Assembly: GCA_963836015.1 (NCBI GenBank)
Contig: CAWIIF010000004.1
Location: 558,001 to 622,000, forward strand
DNA: 64,000 nucleotides
Direction: 5' to 3'
Origin: CAWCDJ01 sp963836015
GTDB lineage: Bacteria > Acidobacteriota > Terriglobia > Bryobacterales > Bryobacteraceae
Shown: in pieces, positions 44,201-52,634 of the stretch
How the letters are laid out: each line of letters starts with the position of its first letter
How positions within the stretch are numbered: the stretch's first letter is position 1
Made by a program: the position numbers and the translations under genes
The notes under the pieces: generated by a model
What the model saw: the letters and a program-made list of their open reading frames with translations, nothing else
Databases searched by the model: none
Told to the model about the DNA's origin: nothing

Positions 44201-44483
44201 CATGAACCTGGTGGACGCAGCGCTGGAAGGAGCCCGCCTCCGGTTGCGACCCATCCTGATGACCTCGTTCGCGTTCATCCTGGGATGCGTTCCGTTGTGG
44301 ACGGCTTCCGGCGCCGGCGCGGTCGGGCGACAGGTGATGGGTACGACCGTGATTGGCGGCATGCTGGCGGCCAGCGCCATCGGAATCTTCTTTATCCCGG
44401 CGGTGTTCTATGCGGTGGAAAGGTTGTCGGGAGCCCGCAGGCATGCGCCAGGGTTGAGCGCCGCACCCGCGGAGGGGGATTGA
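41295..44483 (+). CDS. RND multidrug efflux permease (HAE1, AcrB/MexB-type)
   Basis: A 1062-residue proton-driven pump with two repeats of six helices and large periplasmic porter loops. It starts MSKFFINRPIVAMVISI, the standard HAE1 start. The proton relay residues are present: Asp408-Asp409 in GLVVDDAIVVVEA and Lys953 in GLAAKNAILIVEF. Substrates would be lipophilic drugs, solvents or plant phenolics, expelled with the adjacent adaptor and outer-membrane channel. Length and topology are normal and nothing suggests inactivation. The downstream NodT-type gene begins one base after its stop. Confidence 0.97.
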   Translation: MSKFFINRPIVAMVISILTVIVGAITISNLAVSQFPSIAPPEVMIQANYVGADAQTVEQSVATPIEQQMSGVDNLNYMYSLNAANGQMTMIVDFDVKSDPNTDQILTQMRETQAASQLPVDVTNYGVTVQKSVTAPLMVIGLYSPHGTYDAQFLANYAYINMNDQVTRVPGIGNVQVFGAGQYAMRLWVKPDQLAKLGITVPEIVSAIQSQNTVNPAGQVGGAPIPKGQEYTYSVRAQGRLTSPEEFGNIIVRETPDGGVVRVKDVARAELGSQDYSVVGRLNGKPSAIMAVYQLPGTNAVQAAAGVKKLMAELKTRFPQDMDYVISLDTTRSVTEGIKDIVVTLLVAIVLVTIVVYLFLQGWRATLIPLLAVPVSLIGTFIFFPAFGFSINTLSLFGLVLAIGLVVDDAIVVVEAVERHIEEGLPPKEAALRAMQEISGPVIGIALVLSAVFIPTAFIPGITGRLYQQFAVTIAISVILSAFNALSLSPALAALLLRPKTRTRGPLAAFFDRFNRIFGRATTNYVRWSGALIRKSAVAVALLVAFGAGAAVFAGKVPSSFLPDEDQGYMFLHLQLPNAASIERTQDAAAKIEKILAATPGVEYTTTVAGFSLLSFVRTTYNGFFFVTLKDWGDRGSRQEQYQEILHHVNQELAKLPDGFALSFSPPAIPGVGTSGGFNFVLEDRSGKDVRFLADNLNKFMAAAQKRPEIAGMVSTFLPSVPQQFVDVDREKVLKQGVPLNDVYRTIQAFMGGLFVNYFNRFGRQWQVYLEAEGKYRTSLDNMNQFYVRNGKGDMVPLSSLVRSEPRPGPEFTMRYNLYRSAQIVGSAAPGYSSGQAMQALEDTFAKTMPREMGYDYMGMSFQEKRAQEGVSSTVIFGFSLLFVFLILAALYESWTLPLSVLLSTPVAVFGAFFVLWLRRVILGYFVPPYSIQIENDVYSQIGLVMLIGLAAKNAILIVEFAKDKYENGMNLVDAALEGARLRLRPILMTSFAFILGCVPLWTASGAGAVGRQVMGTTVIGGMLAASAIGIFFIPAVFYAVERLSGARRHAPGLSAAPAEGD

Positions 44484-44484
44484 G

Positions 44485-45888
44485 ATGAAGCACGCAGCCA
44501 TTCTGGCGGTTGTCTTTTTCACCGGATGCGCCGTCGGGCCGAATTATCACCGGCCCGCACTGCCGGTGCCGCCGAGTTTTCGAGCCCCGGAACCTCTTCC
44601 GCCTTCCAAAGCGCAATCGCTCGCCGACCTGAAGTGGTTCGACGTTTTCAAAGACCCCCAGCTTCAGGAGTTGATCCGCACGGCGCTCGCGCAAAATTAT
44701 GATCTGCGGACCGCTGTCGTGAATGTAGAGGCCGCACGGGCCAATCTTGGCCTGACGCGTTCCAACCAATATCCCAACGTCTACGCCGGCGGCAACTTGC
44801 AGTTCGATCGTCTCTCGCGGGATGGGTCGCTGCCGTTGTCGGAGGCGTTTGTGCCCTCGCAGAACCGCAACTGGGGACAGGCAGCGCTGCAGCTACTCTC
44901 GTTCGAAATCGATATCTGGGGCCGGTTGCGCCGCGCCACGGAATCCGCGCGGGCGAGCCTGTTGAGCGCGGAGGAAAATCGGAAAGCGGTGGTGACCACG
45001 CTGGTGGCGGATGTCGCCACGGAGTACTTCAACCTGCGCGAGCTGGATGCCGAGCTCGACATCTCGAAACGCACACTCGCAACACGTCAGGAATCGCTCC
45101 GCCTGATCCGCTCGCGGCAGGGAGGCGGTGTGGCCACGCTGCTTGATCTTCGTCAGGGAGAGCAACTGGTTTACTCGGCGTCGGCTACGATTCCCGTAAT
45201 TCAGCAGCAGATCGAACAGACGGAGAATCGGATCACGCTGCTCATGGGAAAGAACCCAGGGGGCATTGCGCGCGGGCGGAGCTTAACGGAGGAGGAGATC
45301 CCGCCGGAGGTGCCCACCGGGCTGCCTTCCGCGTTGCTCGAACGACGGCCCGACATCCTAGCTGCCGAACAGAGCCTGGTCGCGGCCAATGCGAACATCG
45401 GAGTGGCCAGGGCTTCTTACTTCCCGCAGATCAGCCTTAGCGGATTTCTGGGCGGCCAGAGCAGCCAACTGACGAGCCTGTTCAGCGGTCCCCACAGTGC
45501 ATGGAGTTTCGTGCCACAGGTGGCGCAGCCGGTCTTTACCGCCGGGAGGCTCAAGTCGAATGTGCGGCTTGCCCAGGCGCAGGAAAGAGGAGCCTTGGTG
45601 CAATACGAAAAGACCGTCCAAACGGCATTTACCGAGGTGTCCGACGCGTTGATCGCGCACCAGAGATCGCGCGAGAGCCGTGTGGAGCAGGAAGCGCTCG
45701 TTGCGGCCCTTCGCGACCGCACACGGCTGGCTTACGTCCGCTACCGGGGCGGTGTGGATACGCAGTTGAACGCCCTGGACGCCGATCGCGACCTGTTTCA
45801 GTCGGAGCTGTCGCTATCGCAAATCCGCCTCAACGAGCTGTTGAGCGTGGTTCAGCTATACAAGGCTCTGGGCGGCGGCTGGCAATGA
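44485..45888 (+). CDS. NodT/OprM-family outer-membrane efflux lipoprotein
   Basis: A 467-residue channel of the TolC superfamily. The short signal peptide ends in FFTGC (Cys15, lipobox) followed by AVGPNYHRPALPVP, which is the family's N-terminal mark. Two repeats of helical barrel/beta segments include ESARASLLSAEENRKAVV and LLERRPDILAAEQSL (the VPxGLPSxLLERRPDI motif). It forms the outer-membrane exit of the RND system. One base separates it from the permease stop and GGAGGGGG precedes it, so it is the last gene of the efflux operon; the convergent carboxylesterase gene ends 13 bp away. Confidence 0.95.
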   Translation: MKHAAILAVVFFTGCAVGPNYHRPALPVPPSFRAPEPLPPSKAQSLADLKWFDVFKDPQLQELIRTALAQNYDLRTAVVNVEAARANLGLTRSNQYPNVYAGGNLQFDRLSRDGSLPLSEAFVPSQNRNWGQAALQLLSFEIDIWGRLRRATESARASLLSAEENRKAVVTTLVADVATEYFNLRELDAELDISKRTLATRQESLRLIRSRQGGGVATLLDLRQGEQLVYSASATIPVIQQQIEQTENRITLLMGKNPGGIARGRSLTEEEIPPEVPTGLPSALLERRPDILAAEQSLVAANANIGVARASYFPQISLSGFLGGQSSQLTSLFSGPHSAWSFVPQVAQPVFTAGRLKSNVRLAQAQERGALVQYEKTVQTAFTEVSDALIAHQRSRESRVEQEALVAALRDRTRLAYVRYRGGVDTQLNALDADRDLFQSELSLSQIRLNELLSVVQLYKALGGGWQ

Positions 45889-45901
45889 TCCGCGCGTCCT
45901 C

Positions 45902-47494
45902 TCACGGTTTGGCGTAAACCGCATCCAGAGCCAGGTAGCGGTCCAGGTGCGGCTCGGCCTCGGCGTGCGAGTCCACGTCGAGGCGCATGAGCCGGTAATG
46001 GCCATCGCTGGAGTACGCCGGCCATTCGGGCAGGCCGGGACCGTTCGGATTTCCGGTCTTGATGAAGTTGGCGAAGTACGCCTGCATTACTTCTGAAACC
46101 TTGTGATCGGCCGGCCCCCAGGCGTATCTCGGGTCGAGCGGGAGATTGCCCATCGCGTACTGAATCTCGGCGGAATGCACCGCGCCGCGGGCAGCAGGCG
46201 GCGCCTCACCCCTCTCTGCAGCCGGCAGGAACGCCGGCCGGGGATGGGCGTAGAAGTAGCGGTAAACCGGCTTGCTGCTGGTCTTCGCCTGAAGCACCGC
46301 CCATTTCCACGTGCCATAGGCAATGAAGCGGGCGCTCGCCAGGTCCGTGGCGGCTTCCAGGACCTCCGCCGGCGTGGACGGCGCGTACGCTTTCAGAACC
46401 TCGTCAGCCCGGTCGCCGTAAAACTTCCGTACGGCATTCGCGAAATTCTCGGGCGTCGGCTCGTTCGTCCCCAGCACCGCCCGTGCCCCCTGCTCCTCGG
46501 AGTTGGATCCGGCCAGAAGCGGAACCTTAGCCTGTTTGCCGGCGGCATAAATCTCGCCCAAGGGTTCCGGCAGGAAGTAGCCATCCAGGTCCGTACTGAA
46601 GCGCATCCTTGGACTCTTGGCCATGGCCTCTTGAATCTGTTCCGCCGTCATGGCGCGAAGAGCCGTCAGGGAAGGCGCTCCAGTCGACTCGGCGAACGCG
46701 GTTCCTTCCTTCTCTGCCTCTGGCAGCGGGCGCGCGGGCAGGCTCGAGAGCATCGCGCCGCTCTCACCGATGGCGCCGGCGATCAGGTCCCTGGACAACG
46801 GAGAAGCTATGAGCGCGCTGACCGAAATCGAACCCGCCGATTCGCCCGCAATCGTCACTTTCTTCGGGTCTCCGCCGAACGCCGCGATGTTGCGCTGCAC
46901 CCACTGGAGAGCGGCAACCTGGTCCAGGAGTCCGTAGTTGCCGGAGGCGTGATGAGGCGATTCCTTCGTCAAGTCGGGATGGCTGAAGAACCCGAAAATG
47001 TTGGTCCGGTAGTTTACCGTGACCGCCACAATCCCCTTGCGGGCCATGCTCTCGCCGTCGTAGCGCGGCTCCGAACCGTCGCCGTTCTGGAATCCGCCTC
47101 CGAAGACATACACCAGGACCGGCAGCCGTTCCCGATCCGATTTGGCCGGGGTCCACACGTTCAGGTAGAGACAATCCTCGCTCATCCCATTGCTGCGGAA
47201 CCAATAGTCTGCGTTGGGCGAGGTCCGCTGCATACAGCGCGGGCCGAACTGATCGGCCTTGCGTACGCCTTTCCAGTCCTTCACCGGCTGCGGTTCTCGC
47301 CAGCGCAGGTCGCCGACCGGAGGCTGCGCAAACGGAATTCCCTTAAAGCTGCGAGTGCCGGAACCCGTCTGGACTGTCGCCTCGATGAGGCCATTGGCGA
47401 CTTTGACGCGATCGGCGGTCGATGCCGCTCCGGGCAGCGCCGTGCTCAGACAGAGAGCAATGAGAAAGAGGCTGTTGCGGTTTCGTGAGTTCAT
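45902..47494 (-). CDS. Exported type-B carboxylesterase/lipase
   Basis: A 530-residue alpha/beta hydrolase with a signal peptide (NSLFLIALCLSTALPGAAS). The nucleophile is Ser219 in GESAGS; SEDCLYLNVWTP is the type-B signature 2, and the His is probably in GAVHSAEIQYAMGN. An acidic residue in GSNSEEQGA completes the triad. It cleaves esters such as acetyl, aryl or feruloyl groups. The start at 47494 (AAGG upstream) drops an earlier unsupported 20-residue extension. It follows the cytochrome gene on the same strand with a 65-bp gap. A link to acetyl or feruloyl groups on plant glycans is possible but not shown. Confidence 0.9.
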   Translation of the reverse strand: MNSRNRNSLFLIALCLSTALPGAASTADRVKVANGLIEATVQTGSGTRSFKGIPFAQPPVGDLRWREPQPVKDWKGVRKADQFGPRCMQRTSPNADYWFRSNGMSEDCLYLNVWTPAKSDRERLPVLVYVFGGGFQNGDGSEPRYDGESMARKGIVAVTVNYRTNIFGFFSHPDLTKESPHHASGNYGLLDQVAALQWVQRNIAAFGGDPKKVTIAGESAGSISVSALIASPLSRDLIAGAIGESGAMLSSLPARPLPEAEKEGTAFAESTGAPSLTALRAMTAEQIQEAMAKSPRMRFSTDLDGYFLPEPLGEIYAAGKQAKVPLLAGSNSEEQGARAVLGTNEPTPENFANAVRKFYGDRADEVLKAYAPSTPAEVLEAATDLASARFIAYGTWKWAVLQAKTSSKPVYRYFYAHPRPAFLPAAERGEAPPAARGAVHSAEIQYAMGNLPLDPRYAWGPADHKVSEVMQAYFANFIKTGNPNGPGLPEWPAYSSDGHYRLMRLDVDSHAEAEPHLDRYLALDAVYAKP

Positions 47495-47559
47495 AGCAAA
47501 CCTTACAGGAACGCCTATCACCGGGCTTCTACTTGGGGCTTCCTGAACCATCATCGATT

Positions 47560-49110
47560 CTACCTCCCACCACCCGATGGAATTGGCACGTCCAGCATGG
47601 CACGCATTCGACCCGACAGCGCCGACGCCTTTTCGCCCTCTCCGCGCCTCCGGTAGACCTCCTCGAGCGTCGTCGCAGCAGGCAAAAGAAGCGGATCCAA
47701 TTCCAGCGCCCTTTCCAGATGAGACGCGGCTTTCTCCAACTCGCCGGACTCCACGAAGGCGACGCCCACGTCCTCTTCGCTGGCGGCGTCGCCGGGGGAC
47801 AATTGCAACACGCGCTCGAAAGCCCTCAACGCTTCTACTGGCTGCTCACCCAATAACAGGACCCTCCCAATTCCTTTGAGGACGCCGATATCTTCGGGCG
47901 CTGCCCGCTGCACCTCGGTCAGCATACGGTAACCCCGCACGATCTGAACCGGGGAGCGGCCCGCAATGCCGGCATTGACGTAAGCCAGCGCGAGGTTTCG
48001 CGCCTGCAGCGCCGGCTCGGGATCCCTCCATGCCACCAGGTCCCCTTGCGGTGGAAGCGGCTCATCCGGCTCCGGCCGCTTCGTGATCCGATGATCTGTA
48101 AACACGGTATGGCCGCCATCCTGCGCTTGCCGGCTGGTCATGTGACAACTGACGCAGTTGGCACCGGCGGGATGCGCCTTCGGCAGTTTACCATCGTGGC
48201 ACGCCTGGCACCGGGCGCTGTAGGTCCGGGATGTCCGCGTAGTTTGCGGGTGTGGATCATGGCAGGTTCCGCACCATAGCTTGCCCGCGCTGTTGCGGGC
48301 GCATGCGCTCAGCGCCAGTTGTTCCTCATGGCTGATCACTTTGAAGGCACGTGCTCCGGCGCGGATGTAGACAGTAAATACTTCTTCCAATTGCCGGCCC
48401 GGACGAAAATCAGCGAAGGTCTTGCCCGGATTCAGAACGCGAGTCACGCCTGCCAGATGACACTGCTCACAGATACTGTCGCGAGCCGCCGGAGCCAGTT
48501 TTGCCGGGTTGACGATAGAACCAGGCACCGGCCGCCGCAGATGCTCCTCGACCGGGCCGTGGCAGCGCGCGCAAGAGATTGCCTCTTCCGCGAACACAGG
48601 CGGTGAGTATCGGTTCACCGTGCCAGACACTGGCAGCGGGCGCCCCGAATGGCAAAGCAGGCACTCTTCGTTCACCGGGCGGGTAAAGTCAGGTTCTGGA
48701 ATGTTCTCGTATCCAGGAGCCAGATCGTAAGCCCTGCGATTGGTGTAATAGCAGATCGGCGACTGAAACAGGTGGTCGCCGATCCGGATGAGGTAACCCG
48801 CAGCGTGGCTGCCCGATCCGATCACGTAGGCAACCCGGTATTGCGACACTTGGCCCGCGCGCTCCATCCTCTGCCAGGTGCCCTTGCTGTTGGAGTGAAT
48901 CGTAAACCGGGTGGCCGAGCGGGCGTCCGTGAATGCTCCCGCCGGTTCATTGCCCGGACGCCGCAGCGACCGCTCCATGCTGGAATGCCCATAGCCCGCC
49001 ACCTCCCTCGGATGACAGGACTCACACGGATGCGCCGCGAGACCCAGCGGAACAAACAGGATGGCTGCGCGCCGCGCGAGGGCCGGCCGCAACCTGGACC
49101 ACTGCTGCAT
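47560..49110 (-). CDS. Heptaheme c-type cytochrome with C-terminal TPR region
   Basis: A 516-residue exported protein with seven CxxCH haem-binding motifs: CESCH, CLLCH, CARCH, CEQCH, CGTCH, CQACH and CVSCH. The first starts at Cys29 right after the signal peptide. CHDPH is a doubled-CxxCH-type motif. Residues about 370-510 are TPR-like (PVEALRAFERVLQLSPGDAA, KAASHLERALELDPLL). Multi-haem cytochromes of this type carry electrons across the periplasm or outer membrane; redox partner is unknown. The start at 49110 overlaps the stop of TBDR3 by one base (TGATG), so receptor and cytochrome are co-translated, a rare pairing that suggests redox processing of an imported compound or metal. Confidence 0.9.
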   Translation of the reverse strand: MQQWSRLRPALARRAAILFVPLGLAAHPCESCHPREVAGYGHSSMERSLRRPGNEPAGAFTDARSATRFTIHSNSKGTWQRMERAGQVSQYRVAYVIGSGSHAAGYLIRIGDHLFQSPICYYTNRRAYDLAPGYENIPEPDFTRPVNEECLLCHSGRPLPVSGTVNRYSPPVFAEEAISCARCHGPVEEHLRRPVPGSIVNPAKLAPAARDSICEQCHLAGVTRVLNPGKTFADFRPGRQLEEVFTVYIRAGARAFKVISHEEQLALSACARNSAGKLWCGTCHDPHPQTTRTSRTYSARCQACHDGKLPKAHPAGANCVSCHMTSRQAQDGGHTVFTDHRITKRPEPDEPLPPQGDLVAWRDPEPALQARNLALAYVNAGIAGRSPVQIVRGYRMLTEVQRAAPEDIGVLKGIGRVLLLGEQPVEALRAFERVLQLSPGDAASEEDVGVAFVESGELEKAASHLERALELDPLLLPAATTLEEVYRRRGEGEKASALSGRMRAMLDVPIPSGGGR

Positions 49111-52100
49111 CAGAACATCAGCTTAGCGCCGATCTGAGTCCATCGCGGATTCAGTTGCGAGGTCGAGCGGCCGAACGTCGAACTCGACAAGTTCGACGAG
49201 ATCCCGCCCAGATTCACGCGGTTGAAGATATTGAAGAACTCGAACCGTATCTCCAGGCGCAATCGTTCCGTGATGTTGGTGTCCTTCGACAGGCTGGCGT
49301 CGGTCTCCGCGAAACCGGGGTTGCGGAATTGACCCCATTTCTCATTGCCTTCGGTACCCAGGGTCGGCACGGTGAAGTTCGATCGGGGAAACACGCCGGT
49401 AAGATAAGCCTGGCGTCCGGTAGCCATGCTGTAACTCCCTACATTGGGGTAGTCGTTGTTGACGCCGTCCGCGTTGTAGTCGCCGCTCGCCGCGGTGAGT
49501 CCTGTAATGTTGCCGCTGGAGTCGCGAACCGGTTGGAATGTCGCGGTTGTGTTCACTGTGAAAGGATGGCCGCTTTGCAGGATAGTAGTCCCGCTCAATG
49601 CCCATCCGCTGGTCAGGTGGCCCGCGACTCCGCGGCCTTGACTCAATCCGGGTAGGGTGTAAGTCCCGGAGAGTGAAAGCCGGTTGGGGGAATCCCAAAT
49701 CGAAGGCCCGTAGTATTGATAGGGATTGGTGGCCACGGGATATACCTGGGTATCGTCCTTCGAAGCCGATCGCGTGTAGTAAGCGTTGATAAAGCCACTC
49801 TTGGCAAATCTCGTCCGGACGCCGATTATCAAGGCGTCGAATCTCGACTGACGATCGTTCTGCGTGTAGGAGATCGAGCCGAAGCTCGGATTCAGGCGGG
49901 TCGGCACCGTGCTGTTGTGCTGAACCAGGTCGCCTGCGTAGTTGTTGATATCGACGCCGTAGCTCACGCTGAACTGCTGGCCGCCGCCCGCCAGAAGATC
50001 CCTGCCCCGAGCGCCCGAATAGCCCACCGAGACTACCGTGTCCTTGACCACCCTCCGCTCCACGTTCGCCGTGAAGTTGTAGGACACCGGTGTCAACAGA
50101 TTGGGATCGATGGCGCCGATACCGGGCTGCAGGCCAACGATCCCGCCGTGCGCATCGAGCTGGCCACCAGCGACCGTCGGATAGGTGAACCCGAACGGGG
50201 GCTTATTGCTGTTGCCCAGGACAAATAACGGCGGAATGGCGCCGGTCGAGAAGAACGTAGGATAGATCGGTCCCGGAGGGTTGCCCCGGAACTCCTCCTG
50301 CGCATTGGCGGGCGTCACCCAGTTGTGGAACATCCCGATGCCGCCCCTGACCACCCAGTCGCCCTTCTTGTTCGGATCCCACGACACTCCGACTCTCGGG
50401 CTCCAGGCCTTTTGCGCGGAAGTGAATACGTCATTTTTCTGTGTCACTTTTCCGTTCGCTACCTGGTCCTGGAACGAGCCGCCCTGGCCGAGAATGAAAT
50501 TGCCGAACACCGTGTTGGGTGAGCGGGAGTAAGGATTCCCGAAGTCGTCGAAGCGGATCCCATATGTCAGCGTGAGGTTCGACATGACTTTCCAGGTGTC
50601 CTGGGCGAACAGGCCGAATGTTTTCGAAGCGGCATTCCAATCCCACAGCACCGGCTGCCCCGATATCGGATTGTAGGCTACGCCCGTTTCCGTGAAAGGC
50701 TTATCCTGCACGAGGTCGAGCAGGTTGTTGAAGTTGAAAGTCGGCTGCGCGTGAGGCCCCTGAAAGTTCTCCACATCGTCGCCGAACCAGCCTTCGTAGC
50801 CGAATTTGAACGTGTGGCCACCGCGGATGTGGGTGAGGACGTCCCGCCAGTGGTAGTTGTGCTGGATGAAATCTCCCAGCGCGAACCCGTTGCCGAAACC
50901 TGTGCCTTGCCCGGTCACATTGATGAGCGGAACGCTGAACAGTCCCGTCTGCGGCGTAATTCCTTCGTCGCGCATATAGCCGAAATTGGCTTCATTCACG
51001 GTATTCGGCGAGAAGGTATGAGTCTCGCTGAACTGATACGCGTTCAAAATGGTGTGGTTGGTAGCCGCGAAAGCCGGCCGAATCGCCGGTCCTCCATAAT
51101 CCAGAACCGTTCGATAAGTGTTGCCGTAAATGCGGTCATTCTTGAAATACTTGTCGATCCGGACATTGAACTGGTTTCCATTGCGGAAATTAGTGCCGTT
51201 GAAAATGCCGGAGTCGATCAGCGGCATGTTGCACGGCAGATTGAATGTGGCCGCCGTACCGCAAGTCCCCGGAAACACATCCGCCGCTGTCCTCGCGACC
51301 GCGGTTGTGGTGGCATTTGAAGCTGGATAGCTGCTCAGAATCTTGGTGCCGAGCGTGTTCGGGAAGTTCTGCTTGGCCCAGGCGGTGAACTGGGGATCCT
51401 CGTAGGTCTGCGTGCTGTTCCCGGTTGACGTGGAAGCGCGTAGCGGCTCGATAGCAAAAAAGAAGAAGAACTGGTGGTGCGGAATAATCGGCCCGCCGAT
51501 GGTGGCAGAGATGTTGTTGCTGTGGTACGGAGCGTACTTATGAACGAATTCCGTACCGGCCCAGAGCTTTTGGTTGGTGAAGTAATCACTGGCGGTGCCA
51601 TGTAGGCCGTCGGTGCCGGATTTCGTCGTGATCGCCATCTGGACCGAGCTTGCCCTCCCGTATTCCACGCTGAACGTATTGGTTTGAATGCTGGTCTCCT
51701 GCACTGAATCGGGATTTGGCGTCAGGTTCAACACGCCCGGGCGGATTGCGCTGGTCACGTCCAACCCATCCACCATGTACATGTTTCCGACGCTGCCGGC
51801 GCCGTTGGCGCTCGCATCCACCTGCAATTCCGTCGAGTAATTGTCCACGCCGGACCCGGGGCTTCCGCCGGAAACCGTGCCGGTCCCGATCACCCCGGGC
51901 GCTAGTGTGACTAGGGAGATCATGTTGCGCCCGGCGAGCGGAAGGTTAGACAGCGCGGTCGATGGAAGCGTCATCTGATTCCGGCTCTCTGCCGTATTCA
52001 GAACGGGAGCCTCACCCGTAATCTCCACGGATTGCGTTGCCGTGGCCACCTTCATCGATATCGGAACATTCAGATTCTGACTGGTCGCTAAAGTGAACGA

Positions 52101-52379
52101 TACGGTAGTGGTGTTGAAGCCGCTGGCATCCACGGCAATCTGGTAGGAACCGGGGGCGAGGCTCACGAACCGGTAATTGCCCTCCCCGTCCGATGTAGTC
52201 GCCGTAACCACGCCGGTCTCGGTGTTCTTCAGTTGAACCTTCGCGTTGGGCACCACGGCGCCCGCGGGATCCTGCACTGTCCCTTGAATGCTGCCGCTGA
52301 ATTGCGCCCAACATGAGGCGGTTATCACAACGGCAACAGAGGCCAAGCGAATCGCAAGCCATCGCAAACGTAGCGACAT
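49110..52379 (-). CDS. Oar-like TonB-dependent receptor (TBDR3)
   Basis: A 1089-residue receptor: signal peptide (IRLASVAVVITASCWAQ), carboxypeptidase-regulatory-like domain (GSIQGTVQDPAGAVVPNAKV), plug with TALSNLPLAGRNMISLV, and a barrel ending in GAKLMF. The start is preceded by a GGGGGGAAGG stretch. A good promoter (TTGACT-N17-TATAAA) lies 92-120 bp upstream. The cytochrome gene is translationally coupled to its stop, and the carboxylesterase follows. The ligand may be redox-active, for instance a metal complex or phenolic compound, but this is inferred only from the neighbours. Confidence 0.93.
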   Translation of the reverse strand: MSLRLRWLAIRLASVAVVITASCWAQFSGSIQGTVQDPAGAVVPNAKVQLKNTETGVVTATTSDGEGNYRFVSLAPGSYQIAVDASGFNTTTVSFTLATSQNLNVPISMKVATATQSVEITGEAPVLNTAESRNQMTLPSTALSNLPLAGRNMISLVTLAPGVIGTGTVSGGSPGSGVDNYSTELQVDASANGAGSVGNMYMVDGLDVTSAIRPGVLNLTPNPDSVQETSIQTNTFSVEYGRASSVQMAITTKSGTDGLHGTASDYFTNQKLWAGTEFVHKYAPYHSNNISATIGGPIIPHHQFFFFFAIEPLRASTSTGNSTQTYEDPQFTAWAKQNFPNTLGTKILSSYPASNATTTAVARTAADVFPGTCGTAATFNLPCNMPLIDSGIFNGTNFRNGNQFNVRIDKYFKNDRIYGNTYRTVLDYGGPAIRPAFAATNHTILNAYQFSETHTFSPNTVNEANFGYMRDEGITPQTGLFSVPLINVTGQGTGFGNGFALGDFIQHNYHWRDVLTHIRGGHTFKFGYEGWFGDDVENFQGPHAQPTFNFNNLLDLVQDKPFTETGVAYNPISGQPVLWDWNAASKTFGLFAQDTWKVMSNLTLTYGIRFDDFGNPYSRSPNTVFGNFILGQGGSFQDQVANGKVTQKNDVFTSAQKAWSPRVGVSWDPNKKGDWVVRGGIGMFHNWVTPANAQEEFRGNPPGPIYPTFFSTGAIPPLFVLGNSNKPPFGFTYPTVAGGQLDAHGGIVGLQPGIGAIDPNLLTPVSYNFTANVERRVVKDTVVSVGYSGARGRDLLAGGGQQFSVSYGVDINNYAGDLVQHNSTVPTRLNPSFGSISYTQNDRQSRFDALIIGVRTRFAKSGFINAYYTRSASKDDTQVYPVATNPYQYYGPSIWDSPNRLSLSGTYTLPGLSQGRGVAGHLTSGWALSGTTILQSGHPFTVNTTATFQPVRDSSGNITGLTAASGDYNADGVNNDYPNVGSYSMATGRQAYLTGVFPRSNFTVPTLGTEGNEKWGQFRNPGFAETDASLSKDTNITERLRLEIRFEFFNIFNRVNLGGISSNLSSSTFGRSTSQLNPRWTQIGAKLMF

Positions 52380-52471
52380 ACCTTCCCCCCAGTCGTGGCC
52401 GAACGGACGCCAACTGCACCGGCGCGCCGTAAGGCGGTGGAATGAACACTGAGCCCTCTGAGACTAGTGAA

Positions 52472-52500
52472 TTTATACTATGAGTCCTTGGACAAGTCAA
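52472..52500 (-). promoter_or_regulatory. Sigma-70-type promoter for TBDR3-cytochrome unit
   Basis: On the minus strand TTGACT (52500-52495) and TATAAA (52477-52472) are separated by 17 bp, the best promoter match in the window (five of six in each box). Transcription would start near 52465, 86 nt before the receptor start. The rest of the 52380-52634 gap shows no gene. Confidence 0.6.
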
Positions 52501-52634
52501 CGAATAACTTAAGCGCTTGCAATCGCCGGTCGGAACCTGGCAGTTGGGCGTCCAGGTATTGAGATTTCCCCACTATTTGGCGCCACTCCGGTTTCGGGGG
52601 AGGTTATCCGCGCACGAGGATCGCGCAATCGCTT

